This document shows positions 1 through 9,947 of a DNA stretch of 64,000 nt, piece after piece. Source of the DNA: Diaphorobacter sp. HDW4A (lineage in GTDB: Bacteria; Pseudomonadota; Gammaproteobacteria; Burkholderiales; Burkholderiaceae_C); assembly GCF_011305995.1 (NCBI RefSeq), contig NZ_CP049911.1, forward strand, positions 1-64,000, in the 5' to 3' direction. Numbering within the stretch: position 1 is the stretch's first letter; every line of letters begins with the position of its first letter. A program made the translations under genes and the position numbers. The notes beneath the pieces are model-generated. The model saw only the letters and a list, made by a program, of their open reading frames with translations, did not search any database and was not told the DNA's origin.

Positions 1-1900
1 GCCCAATCGGCTTCTGGTCCACTTGCACCAGGCGCTGAATGGCGTCCACGTCGCCCGCCAGACGACCGCCGGTCGCTTCGATTACGGCCGGCCCTTCGCT
101 GGAGGCGTTTTCGGCCGCATCGTCTTCAGGCTCGTGGCCCAGGTGCAGCAGCATCAACTCCGGCAAGGCCTGCGCTACAAGGCTAGACTTGCCGGAGCCG
201 GAGATGCCGGTGACGGCTGTCAGCACGCCCAGCGGAATCCGTGCATCCACACCATGCAGATTGTGGCGGTGGATGCCCTGTAGCTCCAGCCAGCTCGTCG
301 CTTCGCGTGCCCGGCTCCCCGGCGCGGGGATCTCGTCGAACAGATATCGGGCGGTGCGCGATTCGGCAATCTTGCGCAGGCCATCCGGCTCGCCGCTGTA
401 GAGCACGTGGCCGCCACGCTCTCCGGCATCCGGCCCGACATCCACCAGCCATTGCGCGCGGCGCATCAGGTCCAGATCGTGCTCCACCACGAACACCGAG
501 TTGCCGGCGTCGCGCAGCCGGTCGAGCGCGTCGTACAGGGCTTGGCTGTCGGAGGGGTGAAGCCCCGCCGAGGGTTCGTCGAGGACATACACGACGCCAA
601 ACAGCAGGGAACTCAGCTGCGTGGCCAGCCGCAGGCGTTGCAATTCGCCAGCCGAAAGCGTCGGCGTGGCCCGGTCCAGCGTCAGGTAGCCTAGGCCCAG
701 CCCGCGCAGCTGACGCAGTCGTGCCATCACGCCACCGGCCAAGCGCTGCGCGGCGAGACGCTTTTCTTCCGACAGCGCGGAGGTGCGGCGCACGTCGGGC
801 GATACCGCATGCACGGCACGGCCGGAGGTCGCGCGTTCTGCACGGTCGCGCCGGGTTGCCTCTTTGTCCGTGGCCGCTCCCGCTGCATGGGCGCGGAAAT
901 CGCCCTGGGCGATGGGTTCGAGCAAGGCCGCCAGTCGGTCCAGCGGCATCTGCATGAACGCGCCGATGTCCACACCGGCGAAAGTGATCGACAGTGCCTC
1001 AGGCTTGAGCCGCTTGCCTTGGCACGTGGGGCACGGCTTGCCCTCCATGAACCGGGACACACGCTTTCTCATTAGCGCGCTCTGGGTGTTCGCGAAGGTG
1101 TGTAGCACATACCGACGGGCGCCGGTGAAGGTACCCATGTAGCTCGGCTCCATCTTGCGCTTGAGCGCGGCGCGGGTCTCAGCAGGTGTGAAGCCCGCGT
1201 ACACCGGCACCGTCGGTGTTTCCTCGGTGAACAGAATCCAGTCACGATCCGTCTTCGGCAAGTCCTTCCACGGTCGGTCCACGTCGTAGCCCATACTGAC
1301 CAGGATGTCGCGCAGGTTCTGCCCCTGCCAGGCGGGCGGCCACGAGGCAATCGCCCGCTCGCGGATGGTGAGCGATGGATCGGGCACCATGATGGCCTCG
1401 GTCACCTCGTACACATGACCCAGGCCGTGGCAGGTCGGACATGCCCCCTGCGGCGTGTTGGGGGAAAAATCCTCGGCGTACAGCATCGGCTGACCGGCCG
1501 GATAGGCTCCGGCGCGGGAATACATCATCCGGACCAGGCTGGACAATGTCGTGACGCTGCCCACAGAAGAACGCGCATTACTGGCTCCGCGCTGCTGCTG
1601 CAGCGCCACCGCTGGAGGCAGGCCGTCGATCGCATCGACATCGGGTACGCCGGCCTGGTCGATCAGGCGTCGTGCATAGGGAGCCACCGACTCGAAGTAG
1701 CGCCGCTGGGCTTCTGCATAGATGGTGCCGAAGGCCAGCGAGGACTTCCCGGAGCCGGACACACCCGAGAACACAACCAGCGCGTTGCGCGGGATGTCGA
1801 CGTCCACGTCCTTGAGATTGTGCTCACGCGCTCCCCGCACCTGCACGAGGCCGCTGGCGGCGGCAGTACAAGAGGATTCACCGAAAGAAGGGTTGGGCAT
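1..1900 (-). CDS. uvrA: UvrA-family excinuclease ATPase (3' end beyond window)
   Basis: ABC-type DNA-damage recognition ATPase; 633 codons are visible and the C-terminal end lies outside the window. Two Walker A loops of UvrA type are present: GVSGSGKSS about residue 40 and GISGSGKSS near the window edge. An ABC signature region (LSAGELQRLRLA), a Walker B (VYVLDEPSAGLHP) and CPTC zinc-finger motifs (CPTCHGLGH, CPTCQGK) can also be read. The start is the ATG at 1898-1900, preceded by AGGA at a good distance. The interval between the first P-loop and the first signature is much shorter than in the 940-residue housekeeping UvrA, which suggests the shorter class II UvrA lacking part of the UvrB-binding insert. 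That class is linked to resistance rather than to core repair. The divergent UvrB at 11-13 kb may be its partner, but this is inference. Confidence 0.9.
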   Translation of the reverse strand, partial: MPNPSFGESSCTAAASGLVQVRGAREHNLKDVDVDIPRNALVVFSGVSGSGKSSLAFGTIYAEAQRRYFESVAPYARRLIDQAGVPDVDAIDGLPPAVALQQQRGASNARSSVGSVTTLSSLVRMMYSRAGAYPAGQPMLYAEDFSPNTPQGACPTCHGLGHVYEVTEAIMVPDPSLTIRERAIASWPPAWQGQNLRDILVSMGYDVDRPWKDLPKTDRDWILFTEETPTVPVYAGFTPAETRAALKRKMEPSYMGTFTGARRYVLHTFANTQSALMRKRVSRFMEGKPCPTCQGKRLKPEALSITFAGVDIGAFMQMPLDRLAALLEPIAQGDFRAHAAGAATDKEATRRDRAERATSGRAVHAVSPDVRRTSALSEEKRLAAQRLAGGVMARLRQLRGLGLGYLTLDRATPTLSAGELQRLRLATQLSSLLFGVVYVLDEPSAGLHPSDSQALYDALDRLRDAGNSVFVVEHDLDLMRRAQWLVDVGPDAGERGGHVLYSGEPDGLRKIAESRTARYLFDEIPAPGSRAREATSWLELQGIHRHNLHGVDARIPLGVLTAVTGISGSGKSSLVAQALPELMLLHLGHEPEDDAAENASSEGPAVIEATGGRLAGDVDAIQRLVQVDQKPIG

Positions 1901-1944
1901 GTTCTTATCCTGTAGTTCATGAGCCGATTTCGGGGGGCGATCGG

Positions 1945-3258
1945 TCAAGATTCCGCCTCTGGCGGCATCTCATCGTCGAGCGAACGTAGCCAAGTGAGCC
2001 GTTCTCCCAGCTTGCGCTCAACGCCTCTGTCGGTTGGTTGATACCAACCCGGCCGCGCCACCCCTTCAGGAAAATAGGTTTGCCCAGCGGCATAGCCATT
2101 GGGCTCATCATGGGCGTAGCGGTAGCCTTCGCGATATCCCATCTGCTTCATCAGCTTCGTCGGCGCATTGCGAAGATGAAGTGGTACAGGCTGGGAGCCG
2201 CTGCGCTTGACGAACGCCTTGGCCTGGTCCCACGCGGCATATGCGGCATTCGACTTGGGGGCCAGAGCAAGGTAAGTCACCGCCTGGGCCAGCGGTATCT
2301 CGCCTTCGGGCGAGCCCAACCTGTCGTAGGCCAACGCGGCATTGAGTGCCAATTGCAGCGCCTGCGGGTCTGCATTGCCGATGTCTTCGCTGGCCATCAC
2401 CACCATGCGACGGGTCACCTGACTCACATCACCGCTGCCATCGAGGATGCGAGCCAGCCAATACAGGGCCGCATCGGGGTCGGAACCCCGCAGCGATTTG
2501 TGAAATGCCGAGAGCTGCCAGTAGAACTCGTCGCCGCCCTTATCGAAGCGGCGCAGCGACGGACTGGTGGACAACCTGGTGAACTCGCCATCGACCAGAG
2601 GTTTGCCGGCGCCCGCCGCCGCATTTGTCACCTGCTCAAGCAGATTGAGGAAGCGCCTGCCATCGCCATCGGCGAAGCCCTTGAGCAAGTCCAGCGCGTC
2701 CGCATCCAACCTGATGCCCTGCAGATGCGGCAGTGCGCGTGCATAGAGCTGCTGCATCTCTTCGCCAGACAGCGGCTCCAGTGTGTAGACCTGAGCACGA
2801 GAGAGAAGGGCGGAATTGACAGCCAACCCCGGATGCTCCGTAGTCCCTCCCACCAGGGTAAGCAGACCCGACTCGACATGGGGTAACAACGCATCCTGCT
2901 GCGCCTTGTTGAAGCGATGGATTTCATCAACGAAAAGGACTGTAGAACGACCGTGGTTGTCCAGTTCAGCCTGGGCTTCGTCGATGGCTTGCCGAATGTC
3001 CTTCACCCCGGCCAGCACGGCGGAGATGGCGATGAAGCGGCTGTCGGTCACGCTGGCGGCTAGGCGGCCCAGGGTGGTCTTGCCCACGCCCGGTGGCCCC
3101 CAGAGGATGAACGAGTGCAGCTTGCACGACTCGAATGCGAGGCGCAGCGGCTTGCCGGGGCCAAGCAAGTGCCTTTGCCCGACGAATTCATCCAGCGTCT
3201 TGGGGCGCAGGAGTTCGGCCAAGGGAGGCTTGGGCTTTGTCGTGAATAGATCGGTCAA
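1945..3258 (-). CDS. rarA: Replication-associated recombination protein RarA/MgsA (AAA+ ATPase)
   Basis: 437 residues, the usual length of the RarA/MgsA/WRNIP1 family, which acts at stalled replication forks with SSB and the clamp-loader system. The N-terminus has the family opening (LAELLRPKTLDEFVGQ), a Walker A at about residues 54-61 (GPPGVGKTT), a Walker B (VLFVDEIHRFNKAQQDALL) and an arginine-finger segment (NSALLSR). The C-terminal tetramerisation region contains the conserved DIGNADP and LALAPKSNAAY stretches. The sensor segment reads GGTTEHP where most members have GATTENP, a mild deviation that may mark an accessory paralogue. It lies 44 bases downstream of the UvrA-like gene's start on the same strand side and could share a damage-tolerance role with it. 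Confidence 0.92.
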   Translation of the reverse strand: MTDLFTTKPKPPLAELLRPKTLDEFVGQRHLLGPGKPLRLAFESCKLHSFILWGPPGVGKTTLGRLAASVTDSRFIAISAVLAGVKDIRQAIDEAQAELDNHGRSTVLFVDEIHRFNKAQQDALLPHVESGLLTLVGGTTEHPGLAVNSALLSRAQVYTLEPLSGEEMQQLYARALPHLQGIRLDADALDLLKGFADGDGRRFLNLLEQVTNAAAGAGKPLVDGEFTRLSTSPSLRRFDKGGDEFYWQLSAFHKSLRGSDPDAALYWLARILDGSGDVSQVTRRMVVMASEDIGNADPQALQLALNAALAYDRLGSPEGEIPLAQAVTYLALAPKSNAAYAAWDQAKAFVKRSGSQPVPLHLRNAPTKLMKQMGYREGYRYAHDEPNGYAAGQTYFPEGVARPGWYQPTDRGVERKLGERLTWLRSLDDEMPPEAES

Positions 3259-3389
3259 GTTCGTCTCCCAGGCATTTCAAGAAAATGATTCCGATGGCGC
3301 AGGTTCTTGTGTAAGTACGCGTATTTCTTCAAACCCAACATTTGAGTTGACTGGAACCAGCCAGCGACTGCGCTGGATCACCCCTTGGT

Positions 3390-4163
3390 TCACAAGGCGC
3401 TATTGCCATGAGACAGCGAGCTCACTACGGCAACTATCGCGATCCCAAGCAGAAGCCAAGCCACTTGTATCGTGGCGTCCTTCGCCGTTCGGCGTTGCTG
3501 CATCCGAGGTATTACGTCTGAGAGCGCCACATAGATAAAGCTGCTCCCAGCCACAGCCATCAAGAATGGTTGCCAATGCTGTAGCTTTGCAAGCAGAAGA
3601 TATCCACTTACACCTCCTAATGCTGTCATCCCGCCAGCCATGGTGAGTTTCAGAACCGCAGAACCTCGATAACTCCCCTCCCGTAGAACGGCCAGATCAC
3701 CCATGTGGTGAGGTATCTCATGCGCTAATACTGATGCGGCAGCAATCGCGCCCAATCGAATGTCCACGATGAACATAGAAGCGATCAGAACGCCGTCACC
3801 GAAACAATGAACACCATCGCCAATCAGCAATGCCCAACTGGAGCCTCTGTGAGAAGGGCTTGTATGTTCATGGTCGTGCGGGTGATGCCATAGCTCTGCC
3901 TTGCCCAAAAGAAAAAAGAAAACCAAGCCCGCCAGAATGACCAAGAAGAGCTCATGCGCATCTACATTGCTTTCAAGCGCTTCAGGCAGCAGATGAGTGA
4001 GGCTTGTAGTTAAAAGTGCGCCAGCTGCCAAACCAAGAAAGCCTTGCTGCGCGTAACTAGTCTGTCCATTGCTTGCCCTGGTACGGGCGACCAACAGATA
4101 GGCTATCCAGACGCTCCCTATGCCCGCGGCCAGCGTTGCCAGGATGACGATCATCAGTGACAT
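3390..4163 (-). CDS. ZIP-family divalent metal transporter
   Basis: 257-residue inner-membrane protein with about eight hydrophobic segments. A histidine-rich loop (HHPHDHEH) sits between the third and fourth segments. The fourth segment has HCFGDG where ZIP proteins carry HNFxEG, and the fifth has HEIPHHMGD, matching the ZIP metal site HEIPHELGD. Members import Zn(II) or related metals down their gradient; the true substrate cannot be read from the sequence. It stands alone between rarA and the flavoprotein gene, all on the same strand, with 130 and 213 bases of apparently non-coding DNA on either side. Co-location with a zinc-dependent formaldehyde dehydrogenase (FrmA) would fit a zinc supply role, but that is speculation. 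Confidence 0.88.
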   Translation of the reverse strand: MSLMIVILATLAAGIGSVWIAYLLVARTRASNGQTSYAQQGFLGLAAGALLTTSLTHLLPEALESNVDAHELFLVILAGLVFFFLLGKAELWHHPHDHEHTSPSHRGSSWALLIGDGVHCFGDGVLIASMFIVDIRLGAIAAASVLAHEIPHHMGDLAVLREGSYRGSAVLKLTMAGGMTALGGVSGYLLLAKLQHWQPFLMAVAGSSFIYVALSDVIPRMQQRRTAKDATIQVAWLLLGIAIVAVVSSLSHGNSAL

Positions 4164-4376
4164 AGATTTTGTACGTAGTTAGTAGGCCAATGGATGTGAA
4201 AGAGCAGCTGTCTTGCCTGAATTGCCTGCTGGCTACTTAACTGCGCGGCCTTGCGCGCTGTTTAGAACAACCAGCTGTCTTATCCAGGCTACTGACGATC
4301 AACGTCGATTAAGCAAGACGATCAAGAATCCGTACTGCACCCAAACGTGGTCTTGCCTACTCCGGAGCATGGTCCT

Positions 4377-5696
4377 CTAATCCGAAGGTCCGGATTTACC
4401 CAACGCCATAGGCTTAGGGGGGTGGTCCTTGTCCGGGCTTGTCCGAAGGATGATGCGAGAGCCTCGGTAGCCAATGCTGTGGTTCCATACCCAACTCAAG
4501 GCAACGCTAAGGCGATTTCGAGTACCAATAAGAAAGTAGATATGCGCGAGTTTCCAAATCCACCATGCAAACGCTCCGCGCAGCTTCACTCGTCCCATGT
4601 CAATGACCGCCAGGCTACGGCCTATGGTTGCTAGGTTCCCCTGATGTCGGTATTTAAAGGCACCATCGCTGGGCTTACCCTTCAAGCGTCGCCCAATCAG
4701 GCTAGCAACGTACTTGCCTTGCTGTTTTGCTGCTGGTGCAATTCCTGGGACAGGCTTTCCATCAGGCATAGTGCACGAGGCCGTATCGCCGATGGCAAAG
4801 ATCTCAGGGTATCCCGCCACCGTCAGGTCGGCCCCTACGACAACTCGGCCAGCACGATCAGATGCAGCACCCAACCAGCGGGCTGCAGGAGACGCTTGGA
4901 CTCCGGCGGCCCAGACGATGGTCTTGGCCGAAAGGGGGTTGCCGCCATACACCACGCCGTCCGCCGAGCATTCGGTGACCGGCGTACCCAGCACGACCTC
5001 GACCCCGAGCTTTTCGAGCGCCTGGCGCGTATAGGCCGAAAGATCCTCTGGAAAGACGGACAACAGGCGTTGACCAGCCTCGATCAGTACAACCCGCGAC
5101 GTGCTTGGATCGATGGAGCGAAAGTCTCGCGCCAGCGTGTCTCGTGCAAGCTCCGCGATGGTGCCCGCCAATTCCACCCCGGTGGGGCCGCCACCGATGA
5201 TGACGAAGGTCTGCAACGCAGCGCGTCGTTGCGGATCGCTCGTGCGCTCGGCTTCTTCGAATGCAGCGAGAATTCGGCCTCGGATGGTCGTGGCATCCTC
5301 AAGAGTTTTCAGGCCTGGGGCAAAAGGCTCCCATTCGTCATGCCCGAAATAAGCGTGGGTCGCGCCTGTAGCGAGCACGAGCGTGTCATAGGGCTGGCGC
5401 GATCCATTGCTGAGAATGACTTCACGTGCGTCAGTGTCTACACCTTCCACTTCGGCCATCAACGTGTTCACTTCCGGCCGATTGCGGAAGAGATAGCGTA
5501 TAGGCCAAGCGATCTCCGAGGTAGATAGGGACGCCCCTGCGACTTGGTAAAGCAATGGCTGGAACAGATGATGATTGCGCCGATCAATGATCGTCACATC
5601 GACCTCGGTGCCAGCTAGCTCGTTGGCAACTTCGATCCCACCGAAGCCTGCCCCAATGATGACGACGTGATGTCGGTCTGTAGAGGTCCTTAACAT
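4377..5696 (-). CDS. NAD(P)/FAD-dependent oxidoreductase, type-2 NADH dehydrogenase-like
   Basis: 439 residues. An N-terminal FAD-binding Rossmann motif (IIGAGFGGIEVANEL, residues about 13-28) is followed by the second NAD-binding motif (IIGGGPTGVELAGTIAE, about 165-182) and the flavoprotein motif with EIFAIGDTA near residue 300. The C-terminal part has an amphipathic or hydrophobic region (FAWWIWKLAHIYFLIGTRNR) typical of NDH-2 enzymes that sit on the inner face of the membrane and pass electrons from NADH to quinone. The closest known architecture is NDH-2 (Ndh). The start ATG at 5696 is the only sensible one because the FAD motif follows directly. It lies 18 bases downstream of fghA and is probably cotranscribed with it, so it may reoxidise NADH made by FrmA (inference). 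Confidence 0.87.
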   Translation of the reverse strand: MLRTSTDRHHVVIIGAGFGGIEVANELAGTEVDVTIIDRRNHHLFQPLLYQVAGASLSTSEIAWPIRYLFRNRPEVNTLMAEVEGVDTDAREVILSNGSRQPYDTLVLATGATHAYFGHDEWEPFAPGLKTLEDATTIRGRILAAFEEAERTSDPQRRAALQTFVIIGGGPTGVELAGTIAELARDTLARDFRSIDPSTSRVVLIEAGQRLLSVFPEDLSAYTRQALEKLGVEVVLGTPVTECSADGVVYGGNPLSAKTIVWAAGVQASPAARWLGAASDRAGRVVVGADLTVAGYPEIFAIGDTASCTMPDGKPVPGIAPAAKQQGKYVASLIGRRLKGKPSDGAFKYRHQGNLATIGRSLAVIDMGRVKLRGAFAWWIWKLAHIYFLIGTRNRLSVALSWVWNHSIGYRGSRIILRTSPDKDHPPKPMALGKSGPSD

Positions 5697-5714
5697 GATC
5701 TGATCTCCTCTTAG

Positions 5715-6545
5715 TCAGCGGTTCAACGCTGACGCATGGTGTGCCATGTGTTCGCCGATGAAGCTGGCAATGAAGTAGTAGCTGTGGTCGTGGCCCGGCC
5801 GCAGGTTCAATGTCAGCGGATGCCCCGTTTCTTCACACACTTTGCGCAGCAGTTCGGGACGCAATTGACTTTCAATGAACTCATCGTTCAAGCCCTGGTC
5901 TACCAGTAACGGCAAACGTTCCCGTGCGGTACGGATCAATTCCACCGAGTCGTATTGCTTCCATGCCTCCTGATCACCGCCCAGGTAGGCTCCAAAGGCC
6001 TTTTGTCCCCAGGGCACTTGAGTGGGAGCCACGATGGGGGAGAAGGCAGATACGCTGCGATAACGGCCAGGATTGCGCAGGGCGATGACTAGAGCCCCAT
6101 GTCCACCCATGGAATGGCCACTGATGCCGCGTTCCGTCGTTACAGGAAACTGCGCCTCGATACGTGCAGGCAACTCATGCACCACGTAGTCATACATCCG
6201 ATAGTTCGCCGCCCAGGGCTCCTGTGTCGCATTGACATAGAAGCCTGCCCCTTGCCCGAGGTCATAGGCCGCATCGTTGGCAACACCTTCACCGCGAGGA
6301 CTAGTATCCGGTGCGACAACGGCAATGCCATACTCAGCAGCGAAGCGCTGGACAGCGGACTTGGTGATGAAGTTTTGCTCCGTACAGGTGAGGCCCGATA
6401 GCCAGTAAAGCACCGGCACTTTGCCGTGCTGCGCCTGTGGAGGCAGATAGACACCGACCTTCATCGTGCAACCGAGTGTCGTCGATGCGTGCTGATAGAC
6501 GTCCTGCCAGCCTTCAGAGCTGGCGTGATGTTCAATGCGTTCCAT
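5715..6545 (-). CDS. fghA: S-formylglutathione hydrolase
   Basis: Serine esterase of the esterase D family that hydrolyses S-formylglutathione to formate and glutathione, the second step of glutathione-dependent formaldehyde oxidation. 276 residues from the ATG at 6545, which has a GGA eight bases upstream; in-frame ATGs at 6563 and 6587 lie upstream but have no better ribosome site. The nucleophile elbow GHSMGGHGAL is present near residue 150. The oxyanion region (YWLSGLTCTEQNF) and the C-terminal GHDHSYYFI histidine motif are characteristic of FghA/FrmB. It is in a same-strand block with DUF3422, VOC and FrmA genes and overlaps none of them. Confidence 0.94.
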   Translation of the reverse strand: MERIEHHASSEGWQDVYQHASTTLGCTMKVGVYLPPQAQHGKVPVLYWLSGLTCTEQNFITKSAVQRFAAEYGIAVVAPDTSPRGEGVANDAAYDLGQGAGFYVNATQEPWAANYRMYDYVVHELPARIEAQFPVTTERGISGHSMGGHGALVIALRNPGRYRSVSAFSPIVAPTQVPWGQKAFGAYLGGDQEAWKQYDSVELIRTARERLPLLVDQGLNDEFIESQLRPELLRKVCEETGHPLTLNLRPGHDHSYYFIASFIGEHMAHHASALNR

Positions 6546-6600
6546 GTTGTTTCCAATATTCATAACTGCGCAGCCATTGCGCACCAAGACAGCTGCGCTG

Positions 6601-7932
6601 TCAGGAGGATTTCACTTCTGCTGCCGGGTCGCCGTGGGCGTGCCTAATCCTGCGGACCGTCCACCAGATGGCCAGCATCACCACAGGCACCAGGACAGCC
6701 GTTACTGGCGCAACCACGTCGTGAATGACGGGAATGCCTTTGAGCAGATAGCCCAGCAGACTCACGACGTAATAAGAAATTGCCGCGACCGACAGACCTT
6801 CAACCGTTTGCTGAAGGCGCAGCTGCATCTTGGCCCGGTCATTCATCGACGCGAGTAGGTCCCGATTTTGTCGTTCGAGCTCAACGTCTATCCAGGAACG
6901 CAGTAGCGAAATGGATCGATTCAACTTGTCTGAGAGCTTTGCCTGGCGCTCCTTTACGGACTGGCAGGTCCGCATCGCTGGAGCGATGCGACGCTGTAGA
7001 AAATCTGCCCATGTGCAGTAACCGGACACTGCCTCTTCCGAAAGAGAAGCCAGTCTTTCCTCGACGATCTCGTAGTAAGCACGGCTTGCGCCAAAACGAT
7101 AGAGGTTTGCCGCAACACCGGCTTCCAGTTCCGCAGCTAGGCGAGTCAATTCGGCCAGCAAAACGTCACTGTCCCTCCGTCCGGCCAAACTGGTGCACAT
7201 CTCGTCTGTGATGGCTGCCAGTCTTGACTCCATGCGTCGAAGTTCGTGCGTCATCGAACGAGTCAACGGAAGGGATAACAATGCCAACGTCCGATAAGTC
7301 TCTATCTCCAACAGACGTTGAGAAAGTGCTCCAGCACGCGCAGGATTCAAATCTCGAGCGAGTATGAGAATGTGCGTTAGACCATCCTCATCCTGACGAA
7401 AGTCGGTCAAGACAGCGGCAGAGCCATTCTCCACCAGCGAGTAGCACAAGCTGGCTGGATCAAAGCGCTCAGCTTCCTTCTCAGTTTCCGAAGTCCATGG
7501 AAGTAGCCTCAAGCTAATGCCGGACACCACCGGACCGGGAGGAACAAATCCGTGCTTGAAGGGGTTTGCACCGCATGGCTCACCACTCTCAGCATCCAGC
7601 GCTGCGCACCAGAGGTACGTAGAAAATTCAGTGTGTTTTTCGCAGTGCAGATCTCCCTCGTCCCATGTCAATCCGTGAAGAGGAGTGGCATGATCGGGCT
7701 CTGCAACGCCGAAGCGATGAGACAGCTCACTCATCGCAGCTTGGTCCTTTGCAGCGTCGCCTTCGGTCATGAAGGCGAACTGCAATATGCCCCGAGGGGC
7801 TTCTATCAGCAGATGTGGGCGCGCATGCACTTCACCGACCGCAGCATCACGATCGGCATAAGCTGGCATGCCATACACGGTGGCGGTGTGAGTGGGTTCT
7901 GCGGTCGCATTGACGTTTGCTGGATCTTTCAT
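6601..7932 (-). CDS. DUF3422 family membrane protein
   Basis: 443 residues from the ATG at 7930-7932, chosen because GAGG sits eight bases upstream; an upstream in-frame start at 7974 has no such site. The DUF3422 hallmark EVHARPHLLIEAPRGILQFAFMTE lies near the N-terminus. The middle is helical and charged. Two hydrophobic segments close the protein (VAAISYYVVSLLGYLLKGIPV and a following VAPVTAVLVPVVMLAIWW stretch), so it is probably anchored in the inner membrane with a large cytoplasmic part. The biochemical function of the family is not established. It is placed between fghA and the VOC gene of the formaldehyde cluster, which suggests it was acquired and is kept with them. Confidence 0.88.
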   Translation of the reverse strand: MKDPANVNATAEPTHTATVYGMPAYADRDAAVGEVHARPHLLIEAPRGILQFAFMTEGDAAKDQAAMSELSHRFGVAEPDHATPLHGLTWDEGDLHCEKHTEFSTYLWCAALDAESGEPCGANPFKHGFVPPGPVVSGISLRLLPWTSETEKEAERFDPASLCYSLVENGSAAVLTDFRQDEDGLTHILILARDLNPARAGALSQRLLEIETYRTLALLSLPLTRSMTHELRRMESRLAAITDEMCTSLAGRRDSDVLLAELTRLAAELEAGVAANLYRFGASRAYYEIVEERLASLSEEAVSGYCTWADFLQRRIAPAMRTCQSVKERQAKLSDKLNRSISLLRSWIDVELERQNRDLLASMNDRAKMQLRLQQTVEGLSVAAISYYVVSLLGYLLKGIPVIHDVVAPVTAVLVPVVMLAIWWTVRRIRHAHGDPAAEVKSS

Positions 7933-8104
7933 ACCGACCTCATCTCTCATAGTTTGAAAATCACCACGCTTCACATTTATTGCCCAGGACCAAGCACAAG
8001 GTGCGTGGCCATGGGCCAGTCTTCAGATGCTTCATGCTCTGGGATTTGGCCGGTACCGGCGCTACAAGTAGACCCAGTACCGGCTTTGTCAGAGCTATTT
8101 CAGC

Positions 8105-8503
8105 TTAGATGAAGGTGTAAGAGCAGACCTTGTTGCCAGCGGGATCGCGCAGATACGCCGCATAAGCGCCAGGCAGATGTCCGCGAGGACCAGGTTGACC
8201 CTCGTCAGTGCCACCAGCTGCAAGGCCGGCTGCATGGAAAGCATCCACTTCAGCAGGAGAGGCAGCTGCGAAGCCTACTGTCACGCCATTGCTGGAGGGA
8301 GCTTCGCCATTGCCGGGGCGGGCAATGATGAAGGCTGGCTTTTCGCGGCCATAGAGTACCCAGCCATTGCCGAAAGGACCGAGGTTATTGATGCCGAGAG
8401 CACCCAGCGCTGCATCGTAAAACGCGGCCGACTTTTGAACATCGGCTGCACCGATAAAGACGTGGGAGAAAATGCCGTCACCGGAGATAACAGGAGTAGA
8501 CAT
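8105..8503 (-). CDS. VOC (glyoxalase-fold) family protein
   Basis: 132 residues with the paired beta-alpha-beta-beta-beta modules of the vicinal oxygen chelate superfamily. It opens with FSHVFIGAADVQKSAAFYDAALGALG, which supplies the first metal histidine and the FY motif, and ends with AAYLRDPAGNKVCSYTFI, typical of glyoxalase/bleomycin-resistance-like proteins. Members bind a metal and act on small electrophiles or bind drugs; the substrate here is unknown. Its position next to frmA in the same direction suggests a role with glutathione or aldehyde adducts. There are 172 bases between it and the DUF3422 start, and 51 bases separate it from frmA upstream. Confidence 0.85.
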   Translation of the reverse strand: MSTPVISGDGIFSHVFIGAADVQKSAAFYDAALGALGINNLGPFGNGWVLYGREKPAFIIARPGNGEAPSSNGVTVGFAAASPAEVDAFHAAGLAAGGTDEGQPGPRGHLPGAYAAYLRDPAGNKVCSYTFI

Positions 8504-8554
8504 GGAAGTTTTCCTTGATATTTGCTGTTGAAAAGATCGTTATTGATCCGTGGG

Positions 8555-9721
<1,167 letters not shown>

Positions 9722-9890
9722 TCAAGCGCCGCCAAGAACGCAACTGGCTTCGCGATCGCTGCAGTGCAAGGTGCCGTAGTAGGTGGTGATCTATGCCGAA
9801 GTATTCATGCGCGGTTCCTGTGGAGTTGCTCTGGAATCGAAGTATGTGATTTCGCAAAACTCTTGTATATGGAATTGTTTCGATTTATTA

Positions 9891-9907
9891 ATTCCAATTT
9901 CTGGAAT
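9891..9907. promoter_or_regulatory. LysR-type operator dyad in the frmA-lysR intergenic region
   Basis: Perfect 6-bp arms ATTCCA and TGGAAT are separated by five bases, giving the T-N11-A form of LysR-regulator boxes. It lies 41 bases upstream of the LysR start codon and 227 bases upstream of frmA in AT-rich DNA. That placement is usual for the autoregulatory site of a divergent LysR gene. Binding is inferred, not shown. Confidence 0.5.
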
Positions 9908-9947
9908 AATAAACACGCAGTGGAACCGACCAGGTGAGGCGCTCGTC

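Noticed and set aside
2038..2886. 282-codon plus-strand frame within rarA
   Set aside because: Antisense to a clear AAA+ ATPase gene; composition mirrors it.
9783..9947. Upstream in-frame extension of the LysR gene
   Set aside because: The extra residues do not resemble LysR proteins and would put the operator inside the coding region; the ATG at 9948 starts the family's normal N-terminus.
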